Source: Bacteroidales bacterium
Lineage (GTDB): Bacteria; Bacteroidota; Bacteroidia; Bacteroidales; Bacteroidaceae
Assembly (NCBI GenBank): GCA_012729225.1
Contig: JAAYDO010000071.1
Span: 1 to 34,572, forward strand
Length of the DNA: 34,572 nt
Direction of reading: 5' to 3'
A program made the position numbers and the translations under genes. Below, in pieces: positions 8,476-17,389 of the stretch (positions within the stretch are counted from its first letter, which is position 1; each line of letters starts with the position of its first letter). The notes below the pieces were generated by a model, which was not told the origin of the DNA, made no database searches, and worked only from the letters and a program-made list of their open reading frames with translations.

Positions 8476-11469
8476 TCACTTTTCTATTGCTTTTCGTGCT
8501 TCGTTGATGTGTTTCAGTGCTTTGTCAATGAGGTCATGAGTGCCCGATCCTTCATTCACATACTGCACAACCATGCTGGCATAGTCAATGGCTTCACGCA
8601 ATTCGGTCGATTTGTTGCGAATATTTTTAGTCTCACTGAGCAGTGGCAACAGGGTGTTCAGGTCTTCTGGTTCGGCTAAGTTGCCTGGACGCATTGTGTT
8701 GATGGCTACATTGAGGGAAGAGGCTGCCATGTTGATTTGCTCCTGAGTGAGTTCCTTTTCTGGCTTCCTGCCCACTTCCTTTGCTGTGTCTATCTGCTTC
8801 AGCAGACGAGCATAACCATGAGGAGCCCAGGGCGCGAAGGCTGGAACTTTTGTGGTGAGTGCGTTCCATTGTTCTTGGTTCTTCACTCTTTCCTGGGCAA
8901 CTTGCAGATTCTGTTCCAGCACCATCTTGTCTATTCCTTTCTTTACCTTTTGTTTTTCTCCAGTCTCCACGTTCAGACGCAGATAGTGGGTGGAGTGGCC
9001 TGTCTGATAATAGTCTGGCTGAAATTGTCTTCCGTTCAATGAAAGTGTGAAGAGATTGTCACCGTATTTGCTATCCATCTTTGAGCCATTCAACTGAATA
9101 TCCTTCAGGTTGGATTGCAGTGTGAAATCAGCGTCTTTCCATTCCTTCACATCAGGAGTGGCCATTACGAGTGGTCCATACATGATAGCACCTACCCACT
9201 GTGGAGCAAAAGGTGTGTTGGTCTCATTCTTGCCAGTAGCCGCAATATCCATTTTGTCAGGTCCCCAATTGATGTGCTGTGAGAAAGGCATAGCCACTTC
9301 AATACAGTCGCCGTCCTTCCATTCTCTACTGGCAATCTCCACGTATGAGCATGGCTGATATTTTTTGGAGATGGAACGCCCATTCAACTTTATGTCAAAG
9401 TTTTCTGTAGCCCAATATGGCACACGCAGTTTTAGGCTGAATGTGGCATTCTTTGTCTTGTCAGTGCGGGTCACGGTCAGCACACTCTTTTCGGCAGGCC
9501 ATTTGCATGCTTGCTCGATGGTCACACCTTTTTCTTTCCAGCAGGCCACAGTGGGCAGGTACAGACCCACCCACATTGTCATGTCATTCACAAAATAGGT
9601 TGCTTCCTGGTATTTTACATGGCTTTCCATGCCTGTGCCACCACAGCAAGTGGCCTGTGGTGTCTCATTACCATAAGGCTTGATAGCATTCATGCCTACA
9701 GCATACTGGTAGGTCACACCCCAATGGTCGGGATGCAGTGAGCCGACAATCTGGTTGTAGAGCACACGCTCATAGTAGTCCATATATTCAGCATTGTCTG
9801 GATCAAAACAGTTCAGTTCCTTGGTCAATTTCGCTAAGTTGTAGGCACAACATGTTTCATTGATGTCGGGATTGGGATACATGTTTCTCATGTGGTCACT
9901 CATCACACTTGTGTTCATGGAGAGCATTTGAGAATAAGGCTGACGCCACATTTCTCCATTGCCCACACCGCCCATAGCATAAGTATATCTGCCCTGAATG
10001 AGATTCCAGAAGTTATAGGCTAAGTTGTAGTAATAAGGATTTCCATTGCTGATGTAAGAGCGGAGCGCACCCACAATCATTGGGATGTGCTGGTTGGCGT
10101 GGCGTGTTCGGATATGATCCACGTTCTTAGCCACAGGGTCAAAGAAAGCCGGGGAATCAAAATAGTTGGCGGCTTCTATCAGGCGTGCTTTCTCTATTGG
10201 GTCACTCACCATTTCAGAGAGGCGAGAGAGCGATTCTGCCATACCACCCACTTCTCCTGCTATATACATATTCCACATCTCATATCTGTTGCCAGGTTTG
10301 GCTTGTCTGTCTGCTTTAGAACCTTCCTTTTTCATGTAGGTGCGATAGTGCATGCGATTCCACACCCACAGCCCCATGTCCTTGGCAATGAGCAGTGCCT
10401 TGTCTGCAATCTCCTTGTCGTCAATATGATTGGCAATATCTATAAGACCAGCCAATTGCTTGTGGATGGTGTAGTAGGGTGCCCACACCCAGTCCTCATT
10501 ATTATATGCGCGATAGCACTCTATCAATGCAGGATGGGCGGCAGGAATAGCATTCAAATATCCATATCCATAGTGACGATAGTCTTTCTTGTATTCGTCA
10601 AAATCCTTCCAGTTGCCCTTCATTTGTATCAATTGCTCCTCTGGCGCAAAGTCGCGAGCCTCCCAATAGCGGTTTAGTGTACTGTCCCACACGAATGTGC
10701 GTTCCTGACATAATCTCAATTCGTCCACCATTCTGCGGATACGCTTTCTAAGTTCAGCCTTCTCTTGTTCGTGTTTTGAACTGTTTCCGCTACAAGAGGC
10801 AAAAGCAAATGCCAGTGCACTCATGTAATGTCCCGAACCGTGACCTTTTAGTTTTGTGGTTGGAGAATCCCATCCATCAGCCTCGGTGTAGCCTTTTGTG
10901 TCCAATCCGTATGTGTCGCGATAGTTGTAGAGTTGCTGAGTTATATCGAGCGAGAGAAGTGCTTTGATGTTTAGATCTCTATTGTGAGATAAACGATTGT
11001 TGTTTAGCAATTTGACATTACATATTGAAAGTGGTTGTGCAATAGGTTTTTGTGCTGGGACATCCCATGCTTCTTTCACTACAGTTACCTTAGCAGTGAG
11101 TGGGTATCCATTCTGCGTTGTATTGTCACCAATGACAAATCCTTCCACCGTATAAATCTTGCCCGCAGGTGTTTTAAGTTCGTCAGCAGACTCCTCTTCT
11201 GTTGTAAGCAGACAGTTGTTCCATCTTGTCTGTCTCCACTCGTGAGAACCATCACTGTAAGTCACCCATACTTGCCAGGGCAGACGAGGGGCTGTACCCA
11301 CAGGAGTCTGCACATGAATGGGGGAGACTTTAATGATGCTACGCTGTTTCTTGCGGACAGCATTTTTCTGTATGTTTCCTTTGGAAGAACTCTCGCTCTT
11401 GGCTGACAAAGGCATTAATGGCATTGTAGAACATAAGATGCCGTAGAGGAAGATTGTTAAGTTATTCAT
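8476..11469 (-). CDS. Secreted beta-L-arabinofuranosidase, GH127/GH146 (DUF1680) type
   Basis: A 997-residue secreted enzyme. Signal peptide about 1-23 (Leu-Ser-Ala before Lys24). Residues about 60-135 look like an Ig-like/Big_4 beta-sandwich (WVTYSDG, YTVEGFVIG). The (alpha/alpha)6 catalytic core spans about 150-650. It holds the zinc-thiolate site of the family: ETC(C) at 538-541 corresponds to the Glu-x-Cys pair, TCCGGTG at 607-613 to the Cys-Cys pair whose second Cys is the nucleophile, and Glu506 is the candidate acid/base. Next comes a beta-sandwich (about 650-830) and a C-terminal helical tail (about 860-997) that ends in Lys. Relatives remove terminal beta-L-arabinofuranose from arabinans or plant glycoproteins. 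No SusC/SusD pair or regulator is adjacent, so it is an orphan glycosidase here. Promoter at 11563-11595. Confidence 0.92.
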   Translation of the reverse strand: MNNLTIFLYGILCSTMPLMPLSAKSESSSKGNIQKNAVRKKQRSIIKVSPIHVQTPVGTAPRLPWQVWVTYSDGSHEWRQTRWNNCLLTTEEESADELKTPAGKIYTVEGFVIGDNTTQNGYPLTAKVTVVKEAWDVPAQKPIAQPLSICNVKLLNNNRLSHNRDLNIKALLSLDITQQLYNYRDTYGLDTKGYTEADGWDSPTTKLKGHGSGHYMSALAFAFASCSGNSSKHEQEKAELRKRIRRMVDELRLCQERTFVWDSTLNRYWEARDFAPEEQLIQMKGNWKDFDEYKKDYRHYGYGYLNAIPAAHPALIECYRAYNNEDWVWAPYYTIHKQLAGLIDIANHIDDKEIADKALLIAKDMGLWVWNRMHYRTYMKKEGSKADRQAKPGNRYEMWNMYIAGEVGGMAESLSRLSEMVSDPIEKARLIEAANYFDSPAFFDPVAKNVDHIRTRHANQHIPMIVGALRSYISNGNPYYYNLAYNFWNLIQGRYTYAMGGVGNGEMWRQPYSQMLSMNTSVMSDHMRNMYPNPDINETCCAYNLAKLTKELNCFDPDNAEYMDYYERVLYNQIVGSLHPDHWGVTYQYAVGMNAIKPYGNETPQATCCGGTGMESHVKYQEATYFVNDMTMWVGLYLPTVACWKEKGVTIEQACKWPAEKSVLTVTRTDKTKNATFSLKLRVPYWATENFDIKLNGRSISKKYQPCSYVEIASREWKDGDCIEVAMPFSQHINWGPDKMDIAATGKNETNTPFAPQWVGAIMYGPLVMATPDVKEWKDADFTLQSNLKDIQLNGSKMDSKYGDNLFTLSLNGRQFQPDYYQTGHSTHYLRLNVETGEKQKVKKGIDKMVLEQNLQVAQERVKNQEQWNALTTKVPAFAPWAPHGYARLLKQIDTAKEVGRKPEKELTQEQINMAASSLNVAINTMRPGNLAEPEDLNTLLPLLSETKNIRNKSTELREAIDYASMVVQYVNEGSGTHDLIDKALKHINEARKAIEK

Positions 11470-11562
11470 CTTGCTTCGTCTAACAAGTTAATATCTTCGG
11501 TTTAGTTTTTTAGGTATTCCTCAAAGCGGAATGGAATATACTTGCTTATTGTTTTAGTGATT

Positions 11563-11595
11563 CAAAATTAGATATAATTGATGAGATACACAAAC
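11563..11595 (-). promoter_or_regulatory. Promoter of the GH127 gene
   Basis: On the minus strand, TTTG (11592-11595), 21 bases, then TAATTTTG (11563-11570): both elements are exact matches to the Bacteroidetes primary sigma consensus. Predicted leader about 85 bases. It sits in the divergent 323-base gap between the GH127 gene and the plus-strand aromatic-rich gene; the rest of the gap holds the promoter below and no gene. Confidence 0.65.
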
Positions 11596-11719
11596 TCTGT
11601 AACATCGAAAAGCACTATTTTACCATTCTTAGGACGATTTTTAGGATTATTATGCCTATCTTTGCCTGCGCAAAAGAGTGTTTTTAGGGATTTCCCCATT
11701 TACGGATAGGGATTTCGAT

Positions 11720-11750
11720 ATTGACAGTTCAATATATTTTGCGAATTTTG
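11720..11750 (+). promoter_or_regulatory. Candidate promoter of the aromatic-rich protein gene
   Basis: ATTG (11720-11723), 19 bases, then GAATTTTG (11743-11750) followed by C: one mismatch in each element of the Bacteroidetes consensus, leaving a leader of about 35 bases. An alternative -7 element, TATCTTTG at 11657-11664, matches exactly but has no -33 element. Confidence 0.4.
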
Positions 11751-11792
11751 CACCATGAAAGATTATGGATTATTCATTAATACACTAAAGAT

Positions 11793-13070
11793 ATGAAACG
11801 ATTATTGACTTTTGCATTGATGCTCATCCCATTGCTTGGTATGGCTCAAGATGACCTCTACTTCACATCTTCCAAGAAAGCCAAGGAAGAGGCGAAACTG
11901 AGAGAGGCAGAGAAGCGTCAGTTGCGCACCACCATCTCTCGTGTGATACAGGCTCAGGAGGACTCTATCCTGCCATCACATCGAGTTGCTCCTATAGTGG
12001 ACTATCAGAGCAACAAGCGTAGTGATGATGAATACAACCGTCGCTATGTGTATGGTGGACAATATGTTGCAGACTCTCTTGCTGCCCGTATTGATTCTGT
12101 ATATCCAGAGGACTATGCCAATTATGACGTGGAAGACCCTGAGTGGGACTTCCGTTTTTCTCGTCGTCTTGTGCGCTTCCGCAATCCTCGTCTCTATGCT
12201 CTTGCCAGTCCCTACTATTGGGATCTCTACTATGGCTATGGTGCTTGGGACTATCTTTATGACCCATTCGACCCATGGCATTATCACTATGGATGGAGTT
12301 ATGGATGGACTTGGGGACCTTGGGACTGCTGGTATGGCGGTATCTGGGGATATTCTCGCCCTTACGCATGGAGTTATTGGGGATGGGGACCCAATTGGAG
12401 TTATCCTGTCTATTATACAAGTCGCTACCATTACAACACAGTGCCTCGCAGCTACAACTCCTCTCGTGGTGGTAGCATGGCAGCAGGGTCACGTATCCGC
12501 ACCAACGCTGTGGGTGGTCGCTATGTGGGCACACGCACTAATGCTGTAGCTTCTCAGAATGCAGCGATGAGCGGTCGTACAGCAGTGCCAGGCAGCCGTG
12601 TTAATCCGACCACAGGACGCACCAACGCACTTGAAGGTCGTTCATCTACCCAAACTCGTGGCACATCTTATACTGATTATACCAATGTGCGCACAGGCGG
12701 AACTTCAACCACCACAGCTCCTCGCACTCAGGTTTACGACCGTAGCACAGGCACAGTGCAGCAGGGTGGTGGAACGACCTATCAACAGCCTACTCGTTCT
12801 TACAGCAATCAGAACAGTAGCAGCCGCACGAATGCTGTGCGTCAGCAACAGCAACAACAACAGCAGCAACAGCCAACTCGCACCACTCGTCAGCCTGAAC
12901 AGCAGACGCAGACTCGTACTCGTACCAATTCTGTACAGCAACAGACACCAACTCGTAGTTATACCCCAACGGTCCCAAGCACTACAACCTCATCTGGTAG
13001 TTTCGGAGGCGGAAGTAGCAGTGGAGGTGGAGGTAGTCGTGGTGGAGGCGGCGGTGGAGGCAGACGATAG
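11793..13070 (+). CDS. Secreted Tyr/Trp-rich low-complexity protein with RTNAV motifs
   Basis: A 425-residue protein with a signal peptide (1-18, Gly-Met-Ala before Gln). Residues 19-60 are charged and helical. Residues about 139-213 are extremely rich in Tyr, Trp, Gly and Asp. From 214 on it is low complexity: Ser/Thr/Arg/Gln-rich, with the short motif RTNAV (or RTNAL, RTNSV) at 236, 248, 276, 345 and 377, a run of ten Gln at 351-360, and a Gly/Ser tail ending Arg-Arg. No catalytic motif is seen. Similar aromatic-rich proteins sit next to the OmpP1-type gene in other Bacteroidales as far as I recall; their role is unknown. The gene lies 71 bases ahead of the porin gene and may share its transcript. 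Likely cell-surface or periplasmic; function not assigned. Confidence 0.85.
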   Translation: MKRLLTFALMLIPLLGMAQDDLYFTSSKKAKEEAKLREAEKRQLRTTISRVIQAQEDSILPSHRVAPIVDYQSNKRSDDEYNRRYVYGGQYVADSLAARIDSVYPEDYANYDVEDPEWDFRFSRRLVRFRNPRLYALASPYYWDLYYGYGAWDYLYDPFDPWHYHYGWSYGWTWGPWDCWYGGIWGYSRPYAWSYWGWGPNWSYPVYYTSRYHYNTVPRSYNSSRGGSMAAGSRIRTNAVGGRYVGTRTNAVASQNAAMSGRTAVPGSRVNPTTGRTNALEGRSSTQTRGTSYTDYTNVRTGGTSTTTAPRTQVYDRSTGTVQQGGGTTYQQPTRSYSNQNSSSRTNAVRQQQQQQQQQQPTRTTRQPEQQTQTRTRTNSVQQQTPTRSYTPTVPSTTTSSGSFGGGSSSGGGGSRGGGGGGGRR

Positions 13071-13141
13071 CCCGCCTTGTCTTTATTTCCATACAGATTA
13101 CTCTCTTTTTCACGTATCACATTATTATATATAATAAGCAT

Positions 13142-14713
13142 ATGAAATCATTCATCAATATCTTTCTTATCAGCACACTTATCTGTGGCGCAAGTTCAGC
13201 CTATGCGCAGGATAGTTACGACGCACAGAACTTTGCCACTTCCGACCTCAATGGAACAGCACGTTTTGTAGGTATGGGTGGAGCACTTGGTGCTCTCGGT
13301 GGCGATATTAGTGTGATGAGCACCAATCCTGCAGGTACAGCCATATATCGCAAAAGCGATGCTGCTCTTTCTTTCAGCGGTCTTTTCACCGACAAGAGTG
13401 CCATGGATCACGGGCGCGCACGCATGTCGTTTGACCAAGCAGGTGTAGTCATCGCTTTTGAAATGGATGAACCATCCAGCAAGGGTCTGCAGTTTGTCAA
13501 TTTCGGTGTAAACTATCAGAAGCATCGTAACTTCTTCTCCAATCAGAAGACAGACATTCAGAATCTCAGTGTATTTGACCAAAATGGTAATCCATTCAAT
13601 CTCAGTCAATCCTTCCAAATAGCCAATCTTTGTAACGAGGCGGCCTACAATAATTATTGGAAAGGTTCTCTTGTTGATATGGCGGCTTCCAGCAGTCAGC
13701 ATGGAGGCATTCTCAATGAATTTGATGAGACATTGGTTGATGGAAATGGTAATCCGATTCTTGACGGACAAGGTAATCAACAAATCTACCGTGTCTATGA
13801 AGGAGTTTCTGCTCGAAATGCTTATTTTGAGAAGAACAATCGTGGTGGAAGCATGCAGGCTGATGTCAATCTCTCCTTCAACATCAGCGATCAGTTCTTC
13901 CTTGGAGCATCGTTGGGAGTATATGATCTCACTTACTCTCGCGAATCTTTCTACTCAGAAACAGGTGTGGATGGCAATTCCTACAATATTGATAGTTGGT
14001 ATAAGACCGAAGGTGATGGTTTTGACATTAAGTTAGGCTTCATCTGCCGCCCTATCGAAGACAGCCCATTCCGCTTTGGTATCAACGTTCACACACCAAT
14101 TTGGTATCGTCTCACAGATCTCAATGGGGCTACACTCACTTATAAGGGACAGAGCACAGGTTATATGGCTTCTTCCTACAATGCTGAATATGATTATCGC
14201 TATCGCACACCCTGGAAGTTTGGTTTCAGTCTTGGTCACACGATTGGCAAGAGTTTTGCCATTGGTGCAGAGTATGAAGTGGAAGACCCCTCATCATGCC
14301 ACTACTCCAGCGTGGATGGAGGTGATCTCACCTATTTCCGAAACACCAACAGAATCATAGAGGAGACTCTCCATGCTCAGCACACCCTCAAGGTGGGTGC
14401 TGAAATCAAGCCTATTGAAGAGTTCTCCATCCGTCTGGGTTATAACTACATTTCCTCTCCATTCAAGGAAGGTGCTTTCCGCACCATTGGCTATGACGGC
14501 ATTTATACAGAGACAGACTACACCAACTGGGGAGCAATCAACCGATTCACATGTGGTTTGGGGTATCGCTACAAGGGTGGCTACATTGATTTAGCCTACC
14601 AGTATCAGGCACAGAAGGGCGACTTCTTTGCTTTCGATGATGAGAACCTCAAGGCAACCAAGATCAACAACAATCGTTCACAGCTCATGGCTACCCTCGG
14701 TTTCCGTTTCTGA
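13142..14713 (+). CDS. OmpP1/FadL/Toluene_X-family outer membrane protein
   Basis: A 523-residue protein with a signal peptide (1-22, Ala-Tyr-Ala before Gln). The N-terminal part of the mature protein (ARFVGMGGALGALGGDISVMSTNPAG-type region, about residues 40-67) is the hallmark of the FadL/OmpP1 family, whose 14-strand barrels let hydrophobic compounds cross the outer membrane. The rest alternates amphipathic strands, and the chain ends in Phe-Arg-Phe, the usual barrel-insertion signal with a terminal aromatic residue. The ligand is not predictable. Probably cotranscribed with the preceding aromatic-rich protein gene. Two hairpins follow the stop. Confidence 0.92.
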   Translation: MKSFINIFLISTLICGASSAYAQDSYDAQNFATSDLNGTARFVGMGGALGALGGDISVMSTNPAGTAIYRKSDAALSFSGLFTDKSAMDHGRARMSFDQAGVVIAFEMDEPSSKGLQFVNFGVNYQKHRNFFSNQKTDIQNLSVFDQNGNPFNLSQSFQIANLCNEAAYNNYWKGSLVDMAASSSQHGGILNEFDETLVDGNGNPILDGQGNQQIYRVYEGVSARNAYFEKNNRGGSMQADVNLSFNISDQFFLGASLGVYDLTYSRESFYSETGVDGNSYNIDSWYKTEGDGFDIKLGFICRPIEDSPFRFGINVHTPIWYRLTDLNGATLTYKGQSTGYMASSYNAEYDYRYRTPWKFGFSLGHTIGKSFAIGAEYEVEDPSSCHYSSVDGGDLTYFRNTNRIIEETLHAQHTLKVGAEIKPIEEFSIRLGYNYISSPFKEGAFRTIGYDGIYTETDYTNWGAINRFTCGLGYRYKGGYIDLAYQYQAQKGDFFAFDDENLKATKINNNRSQLMATLGFRF

Positions 14714-14714
14714 T

Positions 14715-14769
14715 ACAACCTCACATGGTTGTCGTTCAAATAGGGAGAAGCATTGTCTTCTCCCTGTTT
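14715..14769 (+). terminator. Two hairpins after the OmpP1-type gene
   Basis: ACAACC (14715-14720) pairs with GGTTGT (14727-14732), two bases after the TGA. Then AGGGAGAAG (14742-14750) pairs perfectly with CTTCTCCCT (14757-14765) around a 6-nt loop. The following GTTTCGTT is only moderately T-rich, so this is a plausible but not strong terminator. Confidence 0.6.
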
Positions 14770-14895
14770 CGTTATGCCACCTTCCTTGCTTTATCCCTAA
14801 ATTGGTCATTGGATCATCGTTCCATCCCTATCACAAGGAAATCCGATGTCTTTAGGAAAGAACATCTCGAAGGCATTTCGAAGGCTTCTTGAAGA

Positions 14896-15306
14896 AAAAT
14901 ACTGTAATTCAAGGGGCATTTGCCTACTGTGTAAAGAAGGGTGAAGAGATTCTGGCACGTTTTATCGCAGAACGAGTCTTGCAAGAAAGTGAGCGATGTT
15001 ATCCCTGCATCCAAAAGCCCACATATTTTCTTAAAAGACAATAATTTATGAATGCCATATAGCACCATGCTTGTGAGGTCAAAAACGCACCATTGTTCGT
15101 TGGTCATCGCACCATTGTTCATGGGCTCTTGAAGCATTGTTCGTTGCTCATTGAACCATTGTGCGTTGGAGCTTGAAAAACGCTTCGGGCACGCGAGATG
15201 TAAAGTGGCAGGGGAATCCTGCCATTTCATCCTTACGTACACCTGCTTTTATTTATCCCTCCTAATAATAGGGTCAGGGCTTGGTGAATTTGTTGAATTT
15301 GCGTTA
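14896..15306 (+). repeat. Dispersed intergenic repeat, copy A
   Basis: About 410 bases that align with copies at 21069-21513 and 34039-34505. Left part shares ATTCTGGCACGTTTT with copy C. At 15087-15177 lie four imperfect 22-25 base units built on CACCATTGTTC and ending in (C)TTGAA or CATC. TGGCAGG (15206-15212) then pairs with CCTGCCA (15218-15224), and CCCT...AGGG near 15268-15283 forms a second hairpin. Together with terminators it fills the 700-base gap between the convergent porin and MFS genes. A minus-strand reading frame of 142 codons crosses it, but the 22-base units and a frame break in copy C argue against a protein. Edges are approximate. Confidence 0.8.
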
Positions 15307-15354
15307 GTGTGTCTTTTCAATCATGCTCTACCTATTGTAAAAGTAGCGAAATAA

Positions 15355-15389
15355 AATTGCCGAGAAAGGTGTGAATCTTCTCGGCAATT
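15355..15389. terminator. Bidirectional terminator next to the MFS gene
   Basis: A perfect 12-bp stem pairs AATTGCCGAGAA (15355-15366) with TTCTCGGCAATT (15378-15389). On the minus strand it is followed by TTATTTC, preceded by the paired ATT, making a T-rich tail that ends the MFS transcript (stop at 15414). On the plus strand it is followed by ATTGTTTG. Confidence 0.85.
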
Positions 15390-15413
15390 ATTGTTTGTGT
15401 GATATGTCAATCT

Positions 15414-16865
15414 TTATTTTGTGATTGGCTTATATTTAGGTACGAGTATCTTCATGATAATCCAGCCAATAAGGTAGGCAACAGCACAGTAGCAGAAGAC
15501 AATCATATAGCCTGCGGGCTTCCCTTCAGCACTGAGGAATCGGAAGGCAGAACCTTGTTCATCTGCAAAGACAAAGAGTACGCCAGCTCCCTTGTTGATG
15601 GCATAGGAGCAGAGACCACCAAACATAGTGCCAATGCCTGTGATGGTGGCTATGGCTGATTTGGGGAACATATCGCCAATGGTGGAGTAGAGATTGGCAG
15701 ACCATGCTTGGTGACCTGCTCCTGCAAGACCAATGATGATGCAAGGCAACCAAGGTGACACCTCGGCTAATGGCTGTGCAAACATGGCAAAGATGGGCAG
15801 AAAGGCAAAGATCAGCATGGCGCGCATACGACCGGCATAGGGGTTCATGCCCATTTTCTCTACAAAGAGGCGAGGAAGGTAACCGCCATAGATGGAGAGG
15901 ACTGTGACAATGAGATAGAGCACAAAGATGAGGGCTTGACCCATGCCAGAAGAACTGGGATAGCCAAGTTCAGAGAAGTAGGCAGGCGCCCAGAAGAGAA
16001 AGAACCACCATACACCGTCGGTCATGAACTTTCCTGTGATGAAAGCCCAGGTTTGACGATACTTGAAGCATTCGAGGAGAGAGAGTTTGATTTCTTCAGT
16101 TGAGGTGCTTGCGACCTCTTTCTCTTCTTCCTGATGGTCTTTGTCTGATTCGATATATGCAAGTTCTGCAGGATTGACATGCTTGCTTTCGGATGGCTTA
16201 GAATACATGAAGACCCAAAGACCTGCCCAGATGAAGCCAATAGCACCAATGATGATGAATGCCATTTCCCAACCCAGATGTTTAGCAAGGACAGGGATGG
16301 TGAGTGGGGCAGCGAGAGCACCTACAGATGCTCCTGCATTGAAGATGGAGGTGGCATAGGCACGGTCTTTCTTTGGGAAATACTCTGCTGTTACCTTGAT
16401 GGCGGCAGGAAAGTTGCCTGCCTCACCCATGGCCAGCACTATGCGACAGGCAACGAACAGATATACGCTGATGGAGGAGACAATGAGGGCGAGTTTGGAT
16501 CCTGCTTGCACAGCACGGAGTGCTTCCTCACTCGGAATGTCTGTAATCCACATGGTTACAACACCGCAGGCGGCATGGAGACATGCACCAAGTGACCACA
16601 CAACGATGGCCCAGATATATCCTTTCTTTGTTCCCATCCAGTCAATGAACCCGCCTGCAAAGAGAGAAATGAAGGCATAGAATAGTGAGAAGATAGAAGT
16701 GATGTTGCCATAGTCGTTGTCGTCCCAATGGAAATCAGCAGAGATGAAGTCTTTCCACGTGAGTGAGAGCACCTGACGATCCATGTAATTGACTGTGGTG
16801 GCGAGGAAAAGCATCGCACAGATGGCCCAACGATAGTGGGTCATTTTGTTGGTTTTAGTAGTCAT
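15414..16865 (-). CDS. MFS transporter, anion:cation symporter (hexuronate ExuT-like) type
   Basis: A 483-residue inner membrane protein with about 12 membrane segments. The N-terminal NYMDRQVLS motif (26-34) is characteristic of the anion:cation symporter branch of the major facilitator superfamily, which includes hexuronate, glucarate and phthalate carriers. The first loop has GGFIDWMGTKKG (76-87), matching the GxxxDRxGxR/K-type loop 2-3 motif. The central loop (about 230-265) is long and rich in Glu/Lys. In Bacteroidales, ExuT-like carriers import uronates from pectin, but the substrate here is inferred from family only and no uronate catabolic gene is adjacent. Transcribed alone by spacing: folB is 158 bases upstream on the same strand. 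Confidence 0.85.
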   Translation of the reverse strand: MTTKTNKMTHYRWAICAMLFLATTVNYMDRQVLSLTWKDFISADFHWDDNDYGNITSIFSLFYAFISLFAGGFIDWMGTKKGYIWAIVVWSLGACLHAACGVVTMWITDIPSEEALRAVQAGSKLALIVSSISVYLFVACRIVLAMGEAGNFPAAIKVTAEYFPKKDRAYATSIFNAGASVGALAAPLTIPVLAKHLGWEMAFIIIGAIGFIWAGLWVFMYSKPSESKHVNPAELAYIESDKDHQEEEKEVASTSTEEIKLSLLECFKYRQTWAFITGKFMTDGVWWFFLFWAPAYFSELGYPSSSGMGQALIFVLYLIVTVLSIYGGYLPRLFVEKMGMNPYAGRMRAMLIFAFLPIFAMFAQPLAEVSPWLPCIIIGLAGAGHQAWSANLYSTIGDMFPKSAIATITGIGTMFGGLCSYAINKGAGVLFVFADEQGSAFRFLSAEGKPAGYMIVFCYCAVAYLIGWIIMKILVPKYKPITK

Positions 16866-17023
16866 TGTTATTATTTGGTTTTATGTATTTGCTAATTGGT
16901 TGGCTTTTGAGAATGTAATGAAATATTTCTTTGTGTGCTAAGGATAATGAGGCTAAGGCGAACGAGTGAGAGTTTGTGTGTCTGTTTTCAATCCACTCTT
17001 CCTGTATCAGCCTTCTCTAATGG

Positions 17024-17389
17024 TCAATCTCTTGCACTTACAAAGATTTCCACACCAGCCCCCTGACAGTCAGCACCCATAGGAGGATTTTCCTTGAGAA
17101 GAGAAAGATGAACAGAAAGGGCTTTGGGGAAGTCGGCAATGATTGCCTTTGCTATGCGACCCGCCACATGTTCCACAAGGGCAGAAGGAATGGACATCTC
17201 GCGCTTGATGGTGGCATAGATGTCAGCATAACTGATAGTGCCTTCGAGTTGGTCATGGCGTATGGCTTGTGTAAGGTCTGCTTCTACTTCTATATCAATG
17301 GTGAAGTAGGAGCCCACGATACGTTCTTGGGACATGACACCGTGATAACCGTAGAGACGAAGCCCTTTGATGATGATTTTATTCAGCAT
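17024..17389 (-). CDS. folB: Dihydroneopterin aldolase
   Basis: A 121-residue cytoplasmic enzyme that cleaves 7,8-dihydroneopterin to 6-hydroxymethyl-dihydropterin and glycolaldehyde in folate synthesis. The family pattern is complete: GYHGVMSQE (14-22) with Glu22, ISYADIY (52-58), Glu73 in the LVEHVAGRIA helix that binds the pterin ring, and Lys99 in LLKENPP, the conserved catalytic lysine. Length is typical. The start overlaps the 3' end of the upstream ribonucleotide-reductase-like gene by 11 bases, so the two are probably translated from one message. Confidence 0.95.
   Translation of the reverse strand: MLNKIIIKGLRLYGYHGVMSQERIVGSYFTIDIEVEADLTQAIRHDQLEGTISYADIYATIKREMSIPSALVEHVAGRIAKAIIADFPKALSVHLSLLKENPPMGADCQGAGVEIFVSARD

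Noticed and set aside
10087-10677. 196-codon plus-strand frame opposite the arabinofuranosidase
   Set aside because: Antisense shadow; the minus-strand gene carries the family motifs through this region.
15087-15177. CRISPR-like array in the tandem CATTGTTC units
   Set aside because: Units are contiguous and imperfect with no unique spacers between identical repeats, and no cas gene is near.
14814-15242. 142-codon minus-strand reading frame through repeat copy A
   Set aside because: The matching DNA in copy C has a stop and a one-base shift in the same frame, and the tandem units are 22-25 bases long, so the frame is not kept. No known domain.
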